Positions 1-7,540 of a stretch of 35,503 bases of DNA are shown piece by piece. Every line of letters begins with the position of its first letter. The first letter of the stretch is position 1. The DNA lies in contig JAIEHQ010000053.1 in NCBI GenBank assembly GCA_029065825.1, forward strand, positions 1 through 35,503, in the 5' to 3' direction. The translations under genes and the position numbers were made by a program. Source of the stretch: Alistipes sp. Its GTDB lineage: Bacteria; Bacteroidota; Bacteroidia; Bacteroidales; Rikenellaceae. The notes beneath the pieces were generated by a model. That model ran no database searches. It saw only the letters and a program-made list of their open reading frames with translations, and had not been told where the DNA came from.

Positions 1-49
1 GACGTGCTGGGCGAGAACAACCAGAAGCGCATCAACGACCTCTTCACGG
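1..49 (+). repeat. 49-bp exact direct repeat of 315-363, at window edge
   Basis: Bases 1-49 are identical to 315-363, which encode part of the N-terminal region of the M13 peptidase that starts at 117. Identity stops abruptly: base 50 is g where 364 is a, and nothing after it matches. The copy is in the matching reading frame and stays open to a TGA at 118-120, but has no recognisable protein beyond the repeat. It may be the remnant of an upstream paralogue, a small duplication, or a sequence-assembly edge artefact. Confidence 0.9.
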
Positions 50-116
50 GGTGCTGTGCAGCGCCCCTCGGATCGCGTTATGATAGACTCAAAGCAGTTA
101 AATTCAATAACAACCG

Positions 117-2147
117 ATGAAAAAGATTCTTTTTGCGGCGACCGTGCTCTGCATGCTCGGTTGCCAGAACCGGACGGCGGAGACCACGCCGGCGATCGAC
201 CTGACCAATCTGGACCGGACGGTCGCACCCAACGAGAGCTTCTATCAGTTCGCCACCGGCGGCTGGCAGGCCAAGAACCCGCTGAAGCCCGAATTTTCGC
301 GTTACGGCGCATTCGACGTGCTGGGCGAGAACAACCAGAAGCGCATCAACGACCTCTTCACGGAGATGACGAAGCGGACCGCCGAACCGGGTTCGGTCGA
401 TCAGAAGATCTCCGACCTCTACAAGATGGGTCTCGACTCGGCGCGCCTGAATGCCGAGGGTGCCGAGTCGGTCAAGGCCGACCTGGAGGCGATCCTCGGA
501 CTGAAGGAGAAGAGCGAACTGACCCCGCTGCTGGCCCGCCTGCAGATGACCTCCTGCGCGCCGCTGTTCGGCTTCGGTCCCGAGGCCGATCTGAAGAACA
601 GCCAGGTCAATGCCCTTTACGTCAGCCAGTCGGGGCTAGGCATGGGCAACCGCGACTACTACCTCGATGCCGAGAACGAGTCGATCCGCGAGGCCTATAA
701 GACTTACCTCGACCGCATCTTCACGCTCGCCGGCATGGACCGCGAGCAGACCGACAAGGCGGTTGCCGCCGTGCTGCGCATCGAGACCGAACTGGCGCGC
801 CACATGTTCTCGAACGTCGAGCTGCGCGACCTGTCGCGTCAGTACAACCCGATGGCCGTGGCCGACATGAAGAAGAACTACCCGGCCATCGACTGGGACG
901 GACTGTTCGCCTATGCGGGCATCGCTCCCGAGCGTGCGATCGTCTGCCAGCCCGACTACATGGCCGCGATGAACGCGCTGATCGAGAACACCCCGGCCGA
1001 AGAGCTGTCCTACTACCTGGCGGCCCAGTACCTCGACGCTGCGGCTCCCTACCTGAGCGACGACTTCTACGCCGCCTCGTTCGACTTCTACGGCCGCACC
1101 ATGTCGGGTGCCGAGCAGCCCAAGCCGCGCTGGAAGCGCGCCATGTCGGTGCCTAACGGCTTCCTGGGCGAGGCTGTCGGCGAAATGTACGTCGAGCGCT
1201 ACTTCCCCGCCGAGGAGAAGGCCCGCGTGATGACCCTGGTCGAGAATCTGCGCACGGCGCTCGGCCAGCACATCGATCAGCTCGACTGGATGAGCGACGC
1301 GACGAAGGTGCGCGCCCGCGAGAAACTGGCCGCCTTCCGCGTGAAGATCGGCTACCCCGACAAGTGGAAGGACTACACGACCCTTGAGATCGACCCGACG
1401 CTCTCCTACTGGGAGAACATCCAGCGTGCGGGCGAGTGGTCCACGCGCGACCAGCTGGCCAAGGTCGATAAGGCGGTCGATCGCGACGAGTGGCACATGA
1501 CACCCCAGACGGTAAACGCCTACTACAACCCGACCACCAACGAGATCTGCTTCCCCGCCGCCATTCTCCAGCCGCCGTTCTACAACCCGACGGCCGACGA
1601 CGCGGTCAATTACGGTGCGATCGGCGTGGTGATCGGCCACGAGATGACGCACGGTTTCGACGACCAGGGCCGCCGCTTCGACAAGGACGGCAACATGAAC
1701 AACTGGTGGACCGATGAGGATACGGAGGCATTCAAGGCGAAGACCGACGTGCTGGTCGGACAGTTCGACGCGATCGAGGTGCTGCCCGCACGCGACGGCC
1801 AGCCCGCGCTGCACGCCAACGGTTCGCTCTCGCTGGGCGAGAACATCGCCGATCAGGGCGGTCTGCGCGTGGCTTTCACGGCGCTCAAGAACTCGCAGAA
1901 CGGCGTGGAGCCGGAGCCGATCGACGGCTTTACCGCTCCGCAGCGCTTCTATCTGGCCTACGCTGCCGTGTGGGGCCAGAACATCCGCGACGAGGAGATC
2001 GCCCGTCTGACCAAGCTCGACGTGCACTCGCTGGGCCGCTGGAGAGTCGATGCCACGCTGCGCAACCTCCAGGACTTCTACGATGCCTTCGGCATTACCG
2101 ACGGTGCCATGTTCCTGCCCGTCGAGGAGCGTGTGATTATCTGGTAA
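117..2147 (+). CDS. M13 family zinc metallopeptidase (neprilysin/PepO-like), lipoprotein
   Basis: Predicted zinc endopeptidase of the M13 (neprilysin/PepO) family, 676 residues, the usual length for bacterial members. The N-terminus is a lipoprotein signal with lipobox MLGC, acylated cysteine at residue 16, so it should be membrane-anchored in the periplasm or at the surface. Catalytic signatures are all present: the NAYYNP substrate-binding motif, zinc site HEMTH at residues 508-512, and GENIAD with the third zinc ligand E575 and D579. The C-terminus ends ERVIIW, close to the C-terminal CxVW of many family members but without that cysteine. The start at 117 gives a clean signal peptide. No TAnnTTTG promoter is visible in the 67 bases between the edge repeat and the gene. 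A strong terminator follows, so it is probably monocistronic. Family assignment is secure; its substrate is unknown. Confidence 0.96.
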   Translation: MKKILFAATVLCMLGCQNRTAETTPAIDLTNLDRTVAPNESFYQFATGGWQAKNPLKPEFSRYGAFDVLGENNQKRINDLFTEMTKRTAEPGSVDQKISDLYKMGLDSARLNAEGAESVKADLEAILGLKEKSELTPLLARLQMTSCAPLFGFGPEADLKNSQVNALYVSQSGLGMGNRDYYLDAENESIREAYKTYLDRIFTLAGMDREQTDKAVAAVLRIETELARHMFSNVELRDLSRQYNPMAVADMKKNYPAIDWDGLFAYAGIAPERAIVCQPDYMAAMNALIENTPAEELSYYLAAQYLDAAAPYLSDDFYAASFDFYGRTMSGAEQPKPRWKRAMSVPNGFLGEAVGEMYVERYFPAEEKARVMTLVENLRTALGQHIDQLDWMSDATKVRAREKLAAFRVKIGYPDKWKDYTTLEIDPTLSYWENIQRAGEWSTRDQLAKVDKAVDRDEWHMTPQTVNAYYNPTTNEICFPAAILQPPFYNPTADDAVNYGAIGVVIGHEMTHGFDDQGRRFDKDGNMNNWWTDEDTEAFKAKTDVLVGQFDAIEVLPARDGQPALHANGSLSLGENIADQGGLRVAFTALKNSQNGVEPEPIDGFTAPQRFYLAYAAVWGQNIRDEEIARLTKLDVHSLGRWRVDATLRNLQDFYDAFGITDGAMFLPVEERVIIW

Positions 2148-2173
2148 TTCCTTTATCGGGAGATTTCGATCCG

Positions 2174-2212
2174 GCGTTCCGGGCCTCGCACGAGGCCCGG
2201 AACGCTTTTTTT
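2174..2212 (+). terminator. Rho-independent terminator of the M13 peptidase gene
   Basis: A perfect 14-bp stem (2174-2187 with 2192-2205) with a 4-nt loop is followed by seven T (2206-2212), 26 bases after the stop codon. Confidence 0.93.
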
Positions 2213-2271
2213 GCCTTTTCGGGAGGTTTTCCGACTATTTCTTTCTTTGCGCGATAATATTGTCCGATTCG

Positions 2272-2303
2272 TTTGGAAAATAGGAATTAAAAGGTTATAT
2301 TTG
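2272..2303 (+). promoter_or_regulatory. Bacteroidota promoter (-33 TTTG, -7 TATATTTG)
   Basis: TTTG at 2272-2275 and TATATTTG at 2296-2303 are separated by 20 nt, matching the primary sigma-factor consensus TTTG-N19-21-TAnnTTTG. It leaves a leader of roughly 90 nt before the lipoprotein gene at 2399. Confidence 0.85.
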
Positions 2304-2398
2304 TAAACACACGACAATAATCCTCCTCCCACCCTTTCTCGTAGCCTCGCGTTCGTCGGGGGCCGGAGGTTTTTATTAACCTTAAAAACCTTGTCTTC

Positions 2399-3187
2399 AT
2401 GAAACATTATTTATTGTACGCCTTTCTGACCGGTGCGTTTCTGCTGTCCGGCTGCGAAAAAGAAGAGCGTGAGGGAAATTACAAGGGTTTCGCTTCTGAT
2501 TACAGCATCGTCCATTATGTGGATGGGGATCTTGAGGTCCGTCAGGACAGCTACTATCCCGGACAGCTGGTGCAGGATGCGCCCGTTCCTGTCGCGTTGT
2601 TTGTCTCCTGGACCGTTACGAAGGATTACCTGGCACCGGAACTCTCCGATCCGGAGCGTTCGGACCATCCCTGTGAGCCGGCCAATACGGAGGAGTTCCG
2701 TGCGATCGCGGCCCGCAACGGCGATGTGCCTTCTTTCGAGAAATGCCATTGGAGCGGAGCGCCCATTTATATGATCTATGATGCAGGCAACGCGCTGTCC
2801 GACAACTTTACCTCGCTGCATCTTACCTGCGACACGGCATGGGACGAGTCGCATCCTGCGGGCGCGCCGCTGGACGATCTGGTGACGGTGGAGTTCGAGT
2901 CCTATGCGGATAAAATCGCCGAGCCGAACAACTGGCACGACTTTCGGCGGCGCTATCGTTTGAGCGAACTTCCCTCCGATGCCATGCGGATGGTGGCTCT
3001 CTATTCGCATAGCGACAATTATCCGTACGACGAACGTCCGTGCCTGTGTGTGATTTTCGACGAGGCCGTCGATTTCCCGGGTTCGCGCAAGCTGACTCTG
3101 ACGCTGGCTGCGGCCGACGGGCGCACGTGGAGCGCTTCGTGCGGCGTGCGGGCCGACGGTACCAAGCAGGTCATTACCTATCCTTGA
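2399..3187 (+). CDS. Hypothetical lipoprotein, 262 aa
   Basis: I do not recognise a characterised family. The N-terminus is a lipoprotein signal with lipobox LSGC and cysteine at residue 19, followed by EKEERE. An acidic stretch straight after the cysteine resembles the Bacteroidota lipoprotein export signal, so surface exposure is possible (inference). The rest has no further membrane segment and looks like a soluble, beta-rich domain with several aromatic residues and cysteines. It has its own consensus promoter and its own terminator, so it is a single-gene unit. Base composition is somewhat less GC-rich at the 5' end but otherwise like the neighbours. The start is fixed by the signal peptide. 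No function is proposed. Confidence 0.85.
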   Translation: MKHYLLYAFLTGAFLLSGCEKEEREGNYKGFASDYSIVHYVDGDLEVRQDSYYPGQLVQDAPVPVALFVSWTVTKDYLAPELSDPERSDHPCEPANTEEFRAIAARNGDVPSFEKCHWSGAPIYMIYDAGNALSDNFTSLHLTCDTAWDESHPAGAPLDDLVTVEFESYADKIAEPNNWHDFRRRYRLSELPSDAMRMVALYSHSDNYPYDERPCLCVIFDEAVDFPGSRKLTLTLAAADGRTWSASCGVRADGTKQVITYP

Positions 3188-3208
3188 TCCCCTGTCAGGG
3201 ATAGTGAG

Positions 3209-3241
3209 GCGGCGGCAACCGATGTTGCTGCCGCTTTTTTT
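3209..3241 (+). terminator. Rho-independent terminator of the lipoprotein gene
   Basis: An 11-bp stem (3209-3219 with 3224-3234, one G-U pair) closes the loop CGAT and is followed by seven T (3235-3241). Confidence 0.9.
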
Positions 3242-3380
3242 GCCCGCCGTGCGCGGATGCGGCCGAGGCTCTTTTCTTCGAAGAATCGCAGTGGCCGGAG
3301 TCCGCAGCGGGGGAGTGGGTATAAAATCGTATTTTCGGTCCGGCGCGGAGTGTCGGGGCGGATCGTGCTCCCCTTTTGTC

Positions 3381-3388
3381 TATCTTTG
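3381..3388 (+). promoter_or_regulatory. -7 box TATCTTTG for the porin gene
   Basis: TATCTTTG fits TAnnTTTG and lies 53 nt before the porin start. No convincing TTTG is present 19-21 nt upstream. The surrounding 18-mer CTTTTGTCTATCTTTGTC recurs in front of prfA near 34983. Confidence 0.7.
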
Positions 3389-3441
3389 TCGGTGCGGAAG
3401 GTATTTCCGCGTGCATACGGAACCCCAAAGATAAAGAAGAG

Positions 3442-4569
3442 ATGAAAAACTATCGTTTGAAAGGATGTGCGGCCGTCTGGGCCGTTTTGGCCATGTGCGC
3501 GCCGCTGACGGCTGCGCGCGCCGAAGTGCCGTCGGTGGCCGCCGGGTCGCCTGCGGAGGCATACGCCCCCTTTGCGGGGGGCGGGGAGATTCATGTGGTG
3601 CCCTGCGATCCCGCCCGCGAGCAGGCGGGCGAGGTGCCTCCCGTGACGCTCGACCTCCACGGAGGGCTGCGGGCCAAGTTCGAGTGGCAGCCCGGCGAGG
3701 GCAACGCCCGCTTCCAGGTGCGCAACGCCCGGCTGAGCGCGGCCGGCGAGATCTACCGGAAGTTCTCCTACTGCATGGAGCTGGATCTTTCGGACGAGGG
3801 GCAGATCAAGTTGGTCAATGCCTACCTCGGCGGTCGGATTTATAAGGGGCTCAAGTTCGATATCGGCTACCTGCGCATCCCCTTCACGATCGATGCCCAC
3901 CGGGCGCCCCATGCGCAGCTGTTCGCCAACCGTTCGTTCGTCGCCAAGGCGGGCGGCATGCGCGACGTGGGAGCCGTGCTGGGGTGGAGCTTCGGACGCA
4001 AGGTGCCGATCGTGCTTCAGGCCGGCATGTTCAACGATGCGGGCACCGCCCAGAAGGATTACTGGACGGGCCGCTTCGGGTATGCGGGCAAGATGATCGT
4101 CGGGGTGCTGCCGTCGCTGAATTTCGTCGCCTCCTGGCGGACGACCCGTCCGGCCGACGTGCGCATGCACCTCTACAATGCGGGCTGCACCTTCCGCTCG
4201 GGCGGCTGGATCGTCGAGGCGGAGTACCTGCGCAAGGAGTACGGGGGCGGGGCCTTCGAGGGGGTCGATGCCTTCGACGGATTCTTCGGCTACGACCTGC
4301 CGCTGCGGCGCGTGTTCCGCAAGATGTCGTTCCTCGGGCGCTACGACTATATGGACAAACACAGCAGCGGCCGTCCCGGTGCCGACGGGGTGCTGGTGGC
4401 CGACGATGCCCGCCGCCACCGCCTGACGGCGGGGCTGACTTTCAGTCTGGCGCTTCCCTTCACGGCCGATATCCGGCTCAACTACGAGAAATATCTCTAC
4501 GCGCATGACGTAACGCCGAAGGCCTCCGAGCACGACAAGGTCGTGGTGGAGTTCGTGGCCCATTTCTGA
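3442..4569 (+). CDS. OprP/OprO-type porin, 375 aa
   Basis: Outer-membrane beta-barrel of the phosphate-selective porin O/P family (PF07396 type). It starts at 3442 with a Sec signal peptide (positive MKNYRLK, hydrophobic core, cleavage expected after AARA). An in-frame TTG at 3376 lies upstream, but it overlaps the promoter box and is rejected. After an N-terminal segment the sequence shows alternating hydrophobic and polar strands typical of a barrel: GGLRAKFEW, GYLRIPFTI, a strand pair around LQAGMFN, and a terminal strand ending in VVVEFVAHF with the C-terminal phenylalanine expected for BAM recognition. Family members are commonly called phosphate or polyphosphate porins, but in Bacteroidota the ligand is usually unknown and no phosphate genes are nearby. 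It is flanked by its own promoter and a terminator shared with the converging gene. Confidence 0.9.
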   Translation: MKNYRLKGCAAVWAVLAMCAPLTAARAEVPSVAAGSPAEAYAPFAGGGEIHVVPCDPAREQAGEVPPVTLDLHGGLRAKFEWQPGEGNARFQVRNARLSAAGEIYRKFSYCMELDLSDEGQIKLVNAYLGGRIYKGLKFDIGYLRIPFTIDAHRAPHAQLFANRSFVAKAGGMRDVGAVLGWSFGRKVPIVLQAGMFNDAGTAQKDYWTGRFGYAGKMIVGVLPSLNFVASWRTTRPADVRMHLYNAGCTFRSGGWIVEAEYLRKEYGGGAFEGVDAFDGFFGYDLPLRRVFRKMSFLGRYDYMDKHSSGRPGADGVLVADDARRHRLTAGLTFSLALPFTADIRLNYEKYLYAHDVTPKASEHDKVVVEFVAHF

Positions 4570-4596
4570 CGGGTGCCGCGGCGGTCGGCCGATACG

Positions 4597-4633
4597 AAAA
4601 GCCCGCGATCGTATGATCGCGGGCTTGCTTTTT
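4597..4633. terminator. Bidirectional terminator between porin and thioredoxin genes
   Basis: A perfect 12-bp stem (4599-4610 with 4615-4626) with loop GTAT lies between converging genes. On the plus strand it is followed by GCTTTTT; on the minus strand by TTTT overlapping the stem. It probably ends both transcripts. Confidence 0.85.
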
Positions 4634-4646
4634 CCGTGCGGCGGGG

Positions 4647-5069
4647 TCAGCGCTCCTCGCCGGGCTGCCCGACGATGCGGAGCAGGGCCGCCTCGAAGGC
4701 CGCGGGCGACAGCGCCCCGGAGATCGTTCCCCGGAGCCGGCCTTCGGTGTCGAGGATCAGGCAGGTCGGCACGGCCCGCACGCCGTAGCTGCGGGCGAGC
4801 GAACGTCCCGCCGGCTTGTCGATGTCGAATTTGCCCGCGACCGCATAGCGCTCCATCAGCGCTGCGATGTCGGGCCGCGAGAAGACCTCGCGCTCCATCT
4901 TTTTGCAGGGTCCGCACCAGGTGGCGTAGAGATCGATGAAGACCAGTTTGTCGGCTGCGGCGGCCTTGCGGCGCAGCGCATCGGCCGAGACATCGCGGAA
5001 GCGTACCTGGGCTTCGGCCGTCGCGAGGCAGCCGAGTGCGAAGAGCAGCAGCAGGATCGTTTTTTTCAT
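4647..5069 (-). CDS. Exported thioredoxin-fold protein, 140 aa
   Basis: Thioredoxin-family oxidoreductase acting outside the cytoplasm. A signal peptide covers residues 1-20 (cleavage after TAEA); an ALGC at residues 11-14 could be a weak lipobox. The thioredoxin domain follows, with active site WCGPC at 51-55, a following KKM, and cis-proline P101 in AVPT. This is the WCGPCKxM subtype common in small periplasmic thioredoxins of Bacteroidota. It sits 41 nt behind rlmN on the same strand and probably shares its transcript. It is a bare thioredoxin domain without the extra N-terminal region of TlpA/ResA-like proteins. The partner that reduces it is unknown. The larger open frame across this region on the same strand is a shadow. 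Confidence 0.93.
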   Translation of the reverse strand: MKKTILLLLFALGCLATAEAQVRFRDVSADALRRKAAAADKLVFIDLYATWCGPCKKMEREVFSRPDIAALMERYAVAGKFDIDKPAGRSLARSYGVRAVPTCLILDTEGRLRGTISGALSPAAFEAALLRIVGQPGEER

Positions 5070-5110
5070 GAAGGTTCGCTTTTTTTAGGTAAGGAAACAC
5101 GCGGCAACAA

Positions 5111-6139
5111 TCATTCCGCGCCGTGTCCGGCGGTCGAGAGTAGGCCGCAGGCCGCCTGTATGTCCTCCCCGCGCGAGGCGCGGATGGTGGTGTGGATCCC
5201 TTTGGCGGTCAGTGCGTCGCGGAAGGCGGTCATCGCCCGGTCGTCGGGCGAGAAGTAGGGCGAGCCGGGGATCTTGTGAAAGCGGATCAGGTTGATGCGG
5301 CACTTCACGCCGTCGAGCAGCCGGCACAGCTCGCGTATGTGGCGTGGCGAGTCGTTGCGGCCGCTGAGGACGATGTATTCGAACGAGACGCGCCGCTGGT
5401 GGCTGAAGTCGTGGCGGCGCAGGATGTCGATGACCGAGCGGATCGGCCATGCCCGTTCGACGGGCATGATCTCGGCCCGCTCCTCGGCGAAGGGGTTGTG
5501 GAGGCTGACGGCCAGGTGGACTCCTGTGGCGCGCAGGAAGCGGTCGAGCTGCGGCGCTACGCCCGAGGTCGAGACCGTGATGCGGGTGGGCGACCAGCCG
5601 AAGCCCCAGTCGGAGGTAAGTATTTCGAGCGTTTCGAGCACGTTGTCGGTGTTGTCCAGCGGCTCGCCCATTCCCATGAAGACCAGGTTGGTCAGCCGTT
5701 CGCGCTCGGGCAGGGCGCCGATCTGGTTGAGGATCTCGTGGGGCGAGAGCGAATGCCGGAGCCCCTGGCGGCCCGTCGCGCAGAAGCGGCAGCCCATGCG
5801 GCAGCCCGCCTGCGAGGAGACGCAGAGCGTGGCCCGCTCGCCGTCGGGGATGTAGGCCGATTCGACGTAGGCCCCCTCGAGGGTGCGGTAGAGGTATTTT
5901 TTCGTGCCGTCCTGGGAGATGCTCTCCTTTTCGGGGGGCGTGGTTCCTGCGTGGAACTCGCGGGCGAGCAGGTCGCGGTGGCGCAGCGAGAGGTTGCTCA
6001 TCGCGGCGATGTCGGGCACGTGGCGGTCGTAGAGCCAGCGGGCGATCTGCCGGGCTGCGAAACGGGGCATCTCCAGCCGGTTGCAGAGCGCCTCCAGCCG
6101 GGCGAGCGTCATGCCGTACAGGGGAGTGGATTGGGTCAT
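5111..6139 (-). CDS. rlmN: RlmN: 23S rRNA A2503 / tRNA A37 C2-methyltransferase (radical SAM)
   Basis: Dual-specificity radical SAM methyltransferase that makes 2-methyladenosine in 23S rRNA (A2503) and some tRNAs (A37). With the start at 6139 it has 342 residues, the family length; an in-frame ATG at 6196 would add an arginine-rich stretch without homology and would overlap the -7 box, so it is rejected. The 4Fe-4S motif CRMGCRFC uses C113, C117 and C120. The two extra catalytic cysteines are also there: C106 (in ATLC) and C331 (in QAAC), spaced as in E. coli C118 and C355. GMGEPLDN is the conserved SAM-binding segment. It is first in a likely two-gene unit with the exported thioredoxin and is divergent from tonB. 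The assignment is strong. Confidence 0.96.
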   Translation of the reverse strand: MTQSTPLYGMTLARLEALCNRLEMPRFAARQIARWLYDRHVPDIAAMSNLSLRHRDLLAREFHAGTTPPEKESISQDGTKKYLYRTLEGAYVESAYIPDGERATLCVSSQAGCRMGCRFCATGRQGLRHSLSPHEILNQIGALPERERLTNLVFMGMGEPLDNTDNVLETLEILTSDWGFGWSPTRITVSTSGVAPQLDRFLRATGVHLAVSLHNPFAEERAEIMPVERAWPIRSVIDILRRHDFSHQRRVSFEYIVLSGRNDSPRHIRELCRLLDGVKCRINLIRFHKIPGSPYFSPDDRAMTAFRDALTAKGIHTTIRASRGEDIQAACGLLSTAGHGAE

Positions 6140-6193
6140 GCGGATGTGGTTCTTTCGTGCGGGACGCGGGCTGCCGCCTCTGTCGCCGCCGGG

Positions 6194-6201
6194 CAAAATT
6201 A
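6194..6201 (-). promoter_or_regulatory. -7 box TAATTTTG for rlmN
   Basis: On the minus strand TAATTTTG matches TAnnTTTG and lies about 54 nt upstream of the rlmN start. A clear TTTG -33 element was not found. Confidence 0.6.
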
Positions 6202-6254
6202 GTTAAAAAACGAAGATTTTCGGTGCGGATGGGGCGATTTTGAATTTTTATGTC

Positions 6255-6262
6255 TATATTTG
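6255..6262 (+). promoter_or_regulatory. -7 box TATATTTG for tonB
   Basis: TATATTTG matches the Bacteroidota -7 consensus and gives a leader of roughly 70 nt before the tonB-like gene. No good -33 element is seen at the expected distance. Confidence 0.65.
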
Positions 6263-6333
6263 TCGGTAGATAGCGTGCCTTGCGGTACGATACGGATGCG
6301 ATTTGCAGTTATTAATCGAAGAAAACATATTTT

Positions 6334-7014
6334 ATGGAAATCAAGAAAACACCGAAAGCCGACGGAGAGAACAAGCGCGGTCTGTTTCTCGAAATCGGGT
6401 TGATCGTCGCTCTGGCTCTGGTGATCCTGGCTTTCTCCATTACGCCCAAGGAGCACCGCATCGAGAAAATCGACGTGGGCTACATGCCTGTCGAGACGGA
6501 GATCATGGAGATCACGCGTCAGGACCAGAAGCCGCCCGAGGCTCCCAAGAAGGTCGATATGAACGTGCTGAGCGACATGCTGGATATCGTGACCAACGAC
6601 ACCAAGATCGAGACCGAGATCTCGTTCGAGGAGTTCAACGAGGACGAGGCCATCGAGATCGCACCCGTTCAGGAGGAGGAGATCATCGAGGAGGAGATCT
6701 TCGTGACGGCCGAGAAGATGCCGAGCTTCATGGGCGGCGATCTGAGCGCTTTCAACAAATGGGTGCAGGCACGTGTGAAGTATCCCGCCATCGCGCAGGA
6801 GAACGGCATCGCCGGCAAGGTGTTCGTGAAGTTCGTGGTCGAGAAGGACGGCACGCTGAGCAAGATCGAGGTGCTGCGCTCGCCCGACAAGTCGCTTTCG
6901 GACGAGGTGATCCGCATTCTGAAGACTTCGCCCAAGTGGGAGCCCGCCATGCAGCGCAACCGGCCGGTGCGTCTGACCTTTACCATGCCGGTCAATTTCC
7001 AGATCATGGACTAA
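6334..7014 (+). CDS. TonB family energy transducer, 226 aa
   Basis: Inner-membrane-anchored periplasmic protein that passes proton-motive energy to outer-membrane TonB-dependent receptors. Domains in order: short cytoplasmic N-terminus with lysines (1-16), one membrane segment (about 17-36), an acidic linker (about 40-125) rich in Glu and Ile with only short KPPEAPKK-type proline content, and a C-terminal TonB domain (about 130-226). The signature VKYPAIAQENGIAGKV is the family hallmark, followed by the VEKDGTLS beta strand and the SPKWEPA and PV-R-TFTMPV motifs. The linker is unusually acidic compared with the Pro/Lys linkers of proteobacterial TonB, but this is common in Bacteroidota. It has its own promoter box and terminator; no ExbB/ExbD gene is adjacent. 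Confidence 0.93.
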   Translation: MEIKKTPKADGENKRGLFLEIGLIVALALVILAFSITPKEHRIEKIDVGYMPVETEIMEITRQDQKPPEAPKKVDMNVLSDMLDIVTNDTKIETEISFEEFNEDEAIEIAPVQEEEIIEEEIFVTAEKMPSFMGGDLSAFNKWVQARVKYPAIAQENGIAGKVFVKFVVEKDGTLSKIEVLRSPDKSLSDEVIRILKTSPKWEPAMQRNRPVRLTFTMPVNFQIMD

Positions 7015-7039
7015 CCTCCGCTCCGGCGGATTCGATAAT

Positions 7040-7074
7040 CAAGGGCATCTTCGCGAAGAGGGTGCCCTTGTTTT
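7040..7074 (+). terminator. Rho-independent terminator after tonB
   Basis: Stem CAAGGGCA (7040-7047) with TGCCCTTG (7063-7070), an inner TCTTC/GAAGA helix and a three-G bulge, then TTTT. It separates tonB from the AT-rich gene that follows. Confidence 0.8.
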
Positions 7075-7114
7075 CAATCAGATGGGATCGCTGTTTGGAT
7101 TTTATAATTGAAAA

Positions 7115-7522
7115 ATGGATATGAAAAAGACTTTGATATTTACTTTGGGAATAATAACCGGTGTTTTTCTGACATTTGTAGGACTCTTTATTGTAGGGAT
7201 TAATAAATCCAATAATAATGGAATTACTATGTTCGAAGAGCCTGGGGAGGTCATTATGGCAGATCAATTTAAGATTTTTCAGGTGTTAGAACCGCACGTT
7301 GCTCTTGCTAATGCAGAAGATAGTAGTTTATCTTTATCTTCTATATCTTTTTTTAATGGCCCTATCGTATTATTTGTAAATCATACTGGAAAATATTATT
7401 ACGATGATGAGATCATTAAAGTCCCTCAGGGAAAATGTGTAAGACAAATAGGTATATATAATTATATGAACAGAGCAGGTGGGGTTAAGACTGTTCCTGT
7501 TGTTTGTATGATGGATATTTAA
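7115..7522 (+). CDS. AT-rich hypothetical single-pass membrane protein, 135 aa
   Basis: No named family recognised. The protein has two possible starts two codons apart (7115 and 7121), a membrane segment or uncleaved signal anchor at residues 5-29, and then a soluble domain of about 105 residues containing FKIFQVLEPHVALANA, GKYYYDDEIIKVPQGKCV and KTVPVV. The pattern suggests a small beta-rich extracytoplasmic domain. Its composition is the oddity: roughly 35% G+C in the 60 bases sampled at 7141-7200, with codons such as AAA, AAT and TTT that neighbours avoid. That points to recent acquisition from a lower-GC Bacteroidota. It lies between the tonB terminator and hflX, and its stop codon is also the nearest in-frame stop before hflX. 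Confidence 0.75.
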   Translation: MDMKKTLIFTLGIITGVFLTFVGLFIVGINKSNNNGITMFEEPGEVIMADQFKIFQVLEPHVALANAEDSSLSLSSISFFNGPIVLFVNHTGKYYYDDEIIKVPQGKCVRQIGIYNYMNRAGGVKTVPVVCMMDI

Positions 7523-7540
7523 ATTAGCATTCTTTATATT

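Noticed and set aside
2305..2398. Riboswitch in the leader of the lipoprotein gene
   Set aside because: Only a weak CCTCC/GGAGG pairing is visible and no known riboswitch core was recognised.
3178..5100. 640-codon open frame on the minus strand opposite the porin and across the thioredoxin
   Set aside because: It is out of frame with the thioredoxin, opposite the porin, rich in Arg, Pro and Ala, and has no recognisable domain; a typical shadow in GC-rich sequence.
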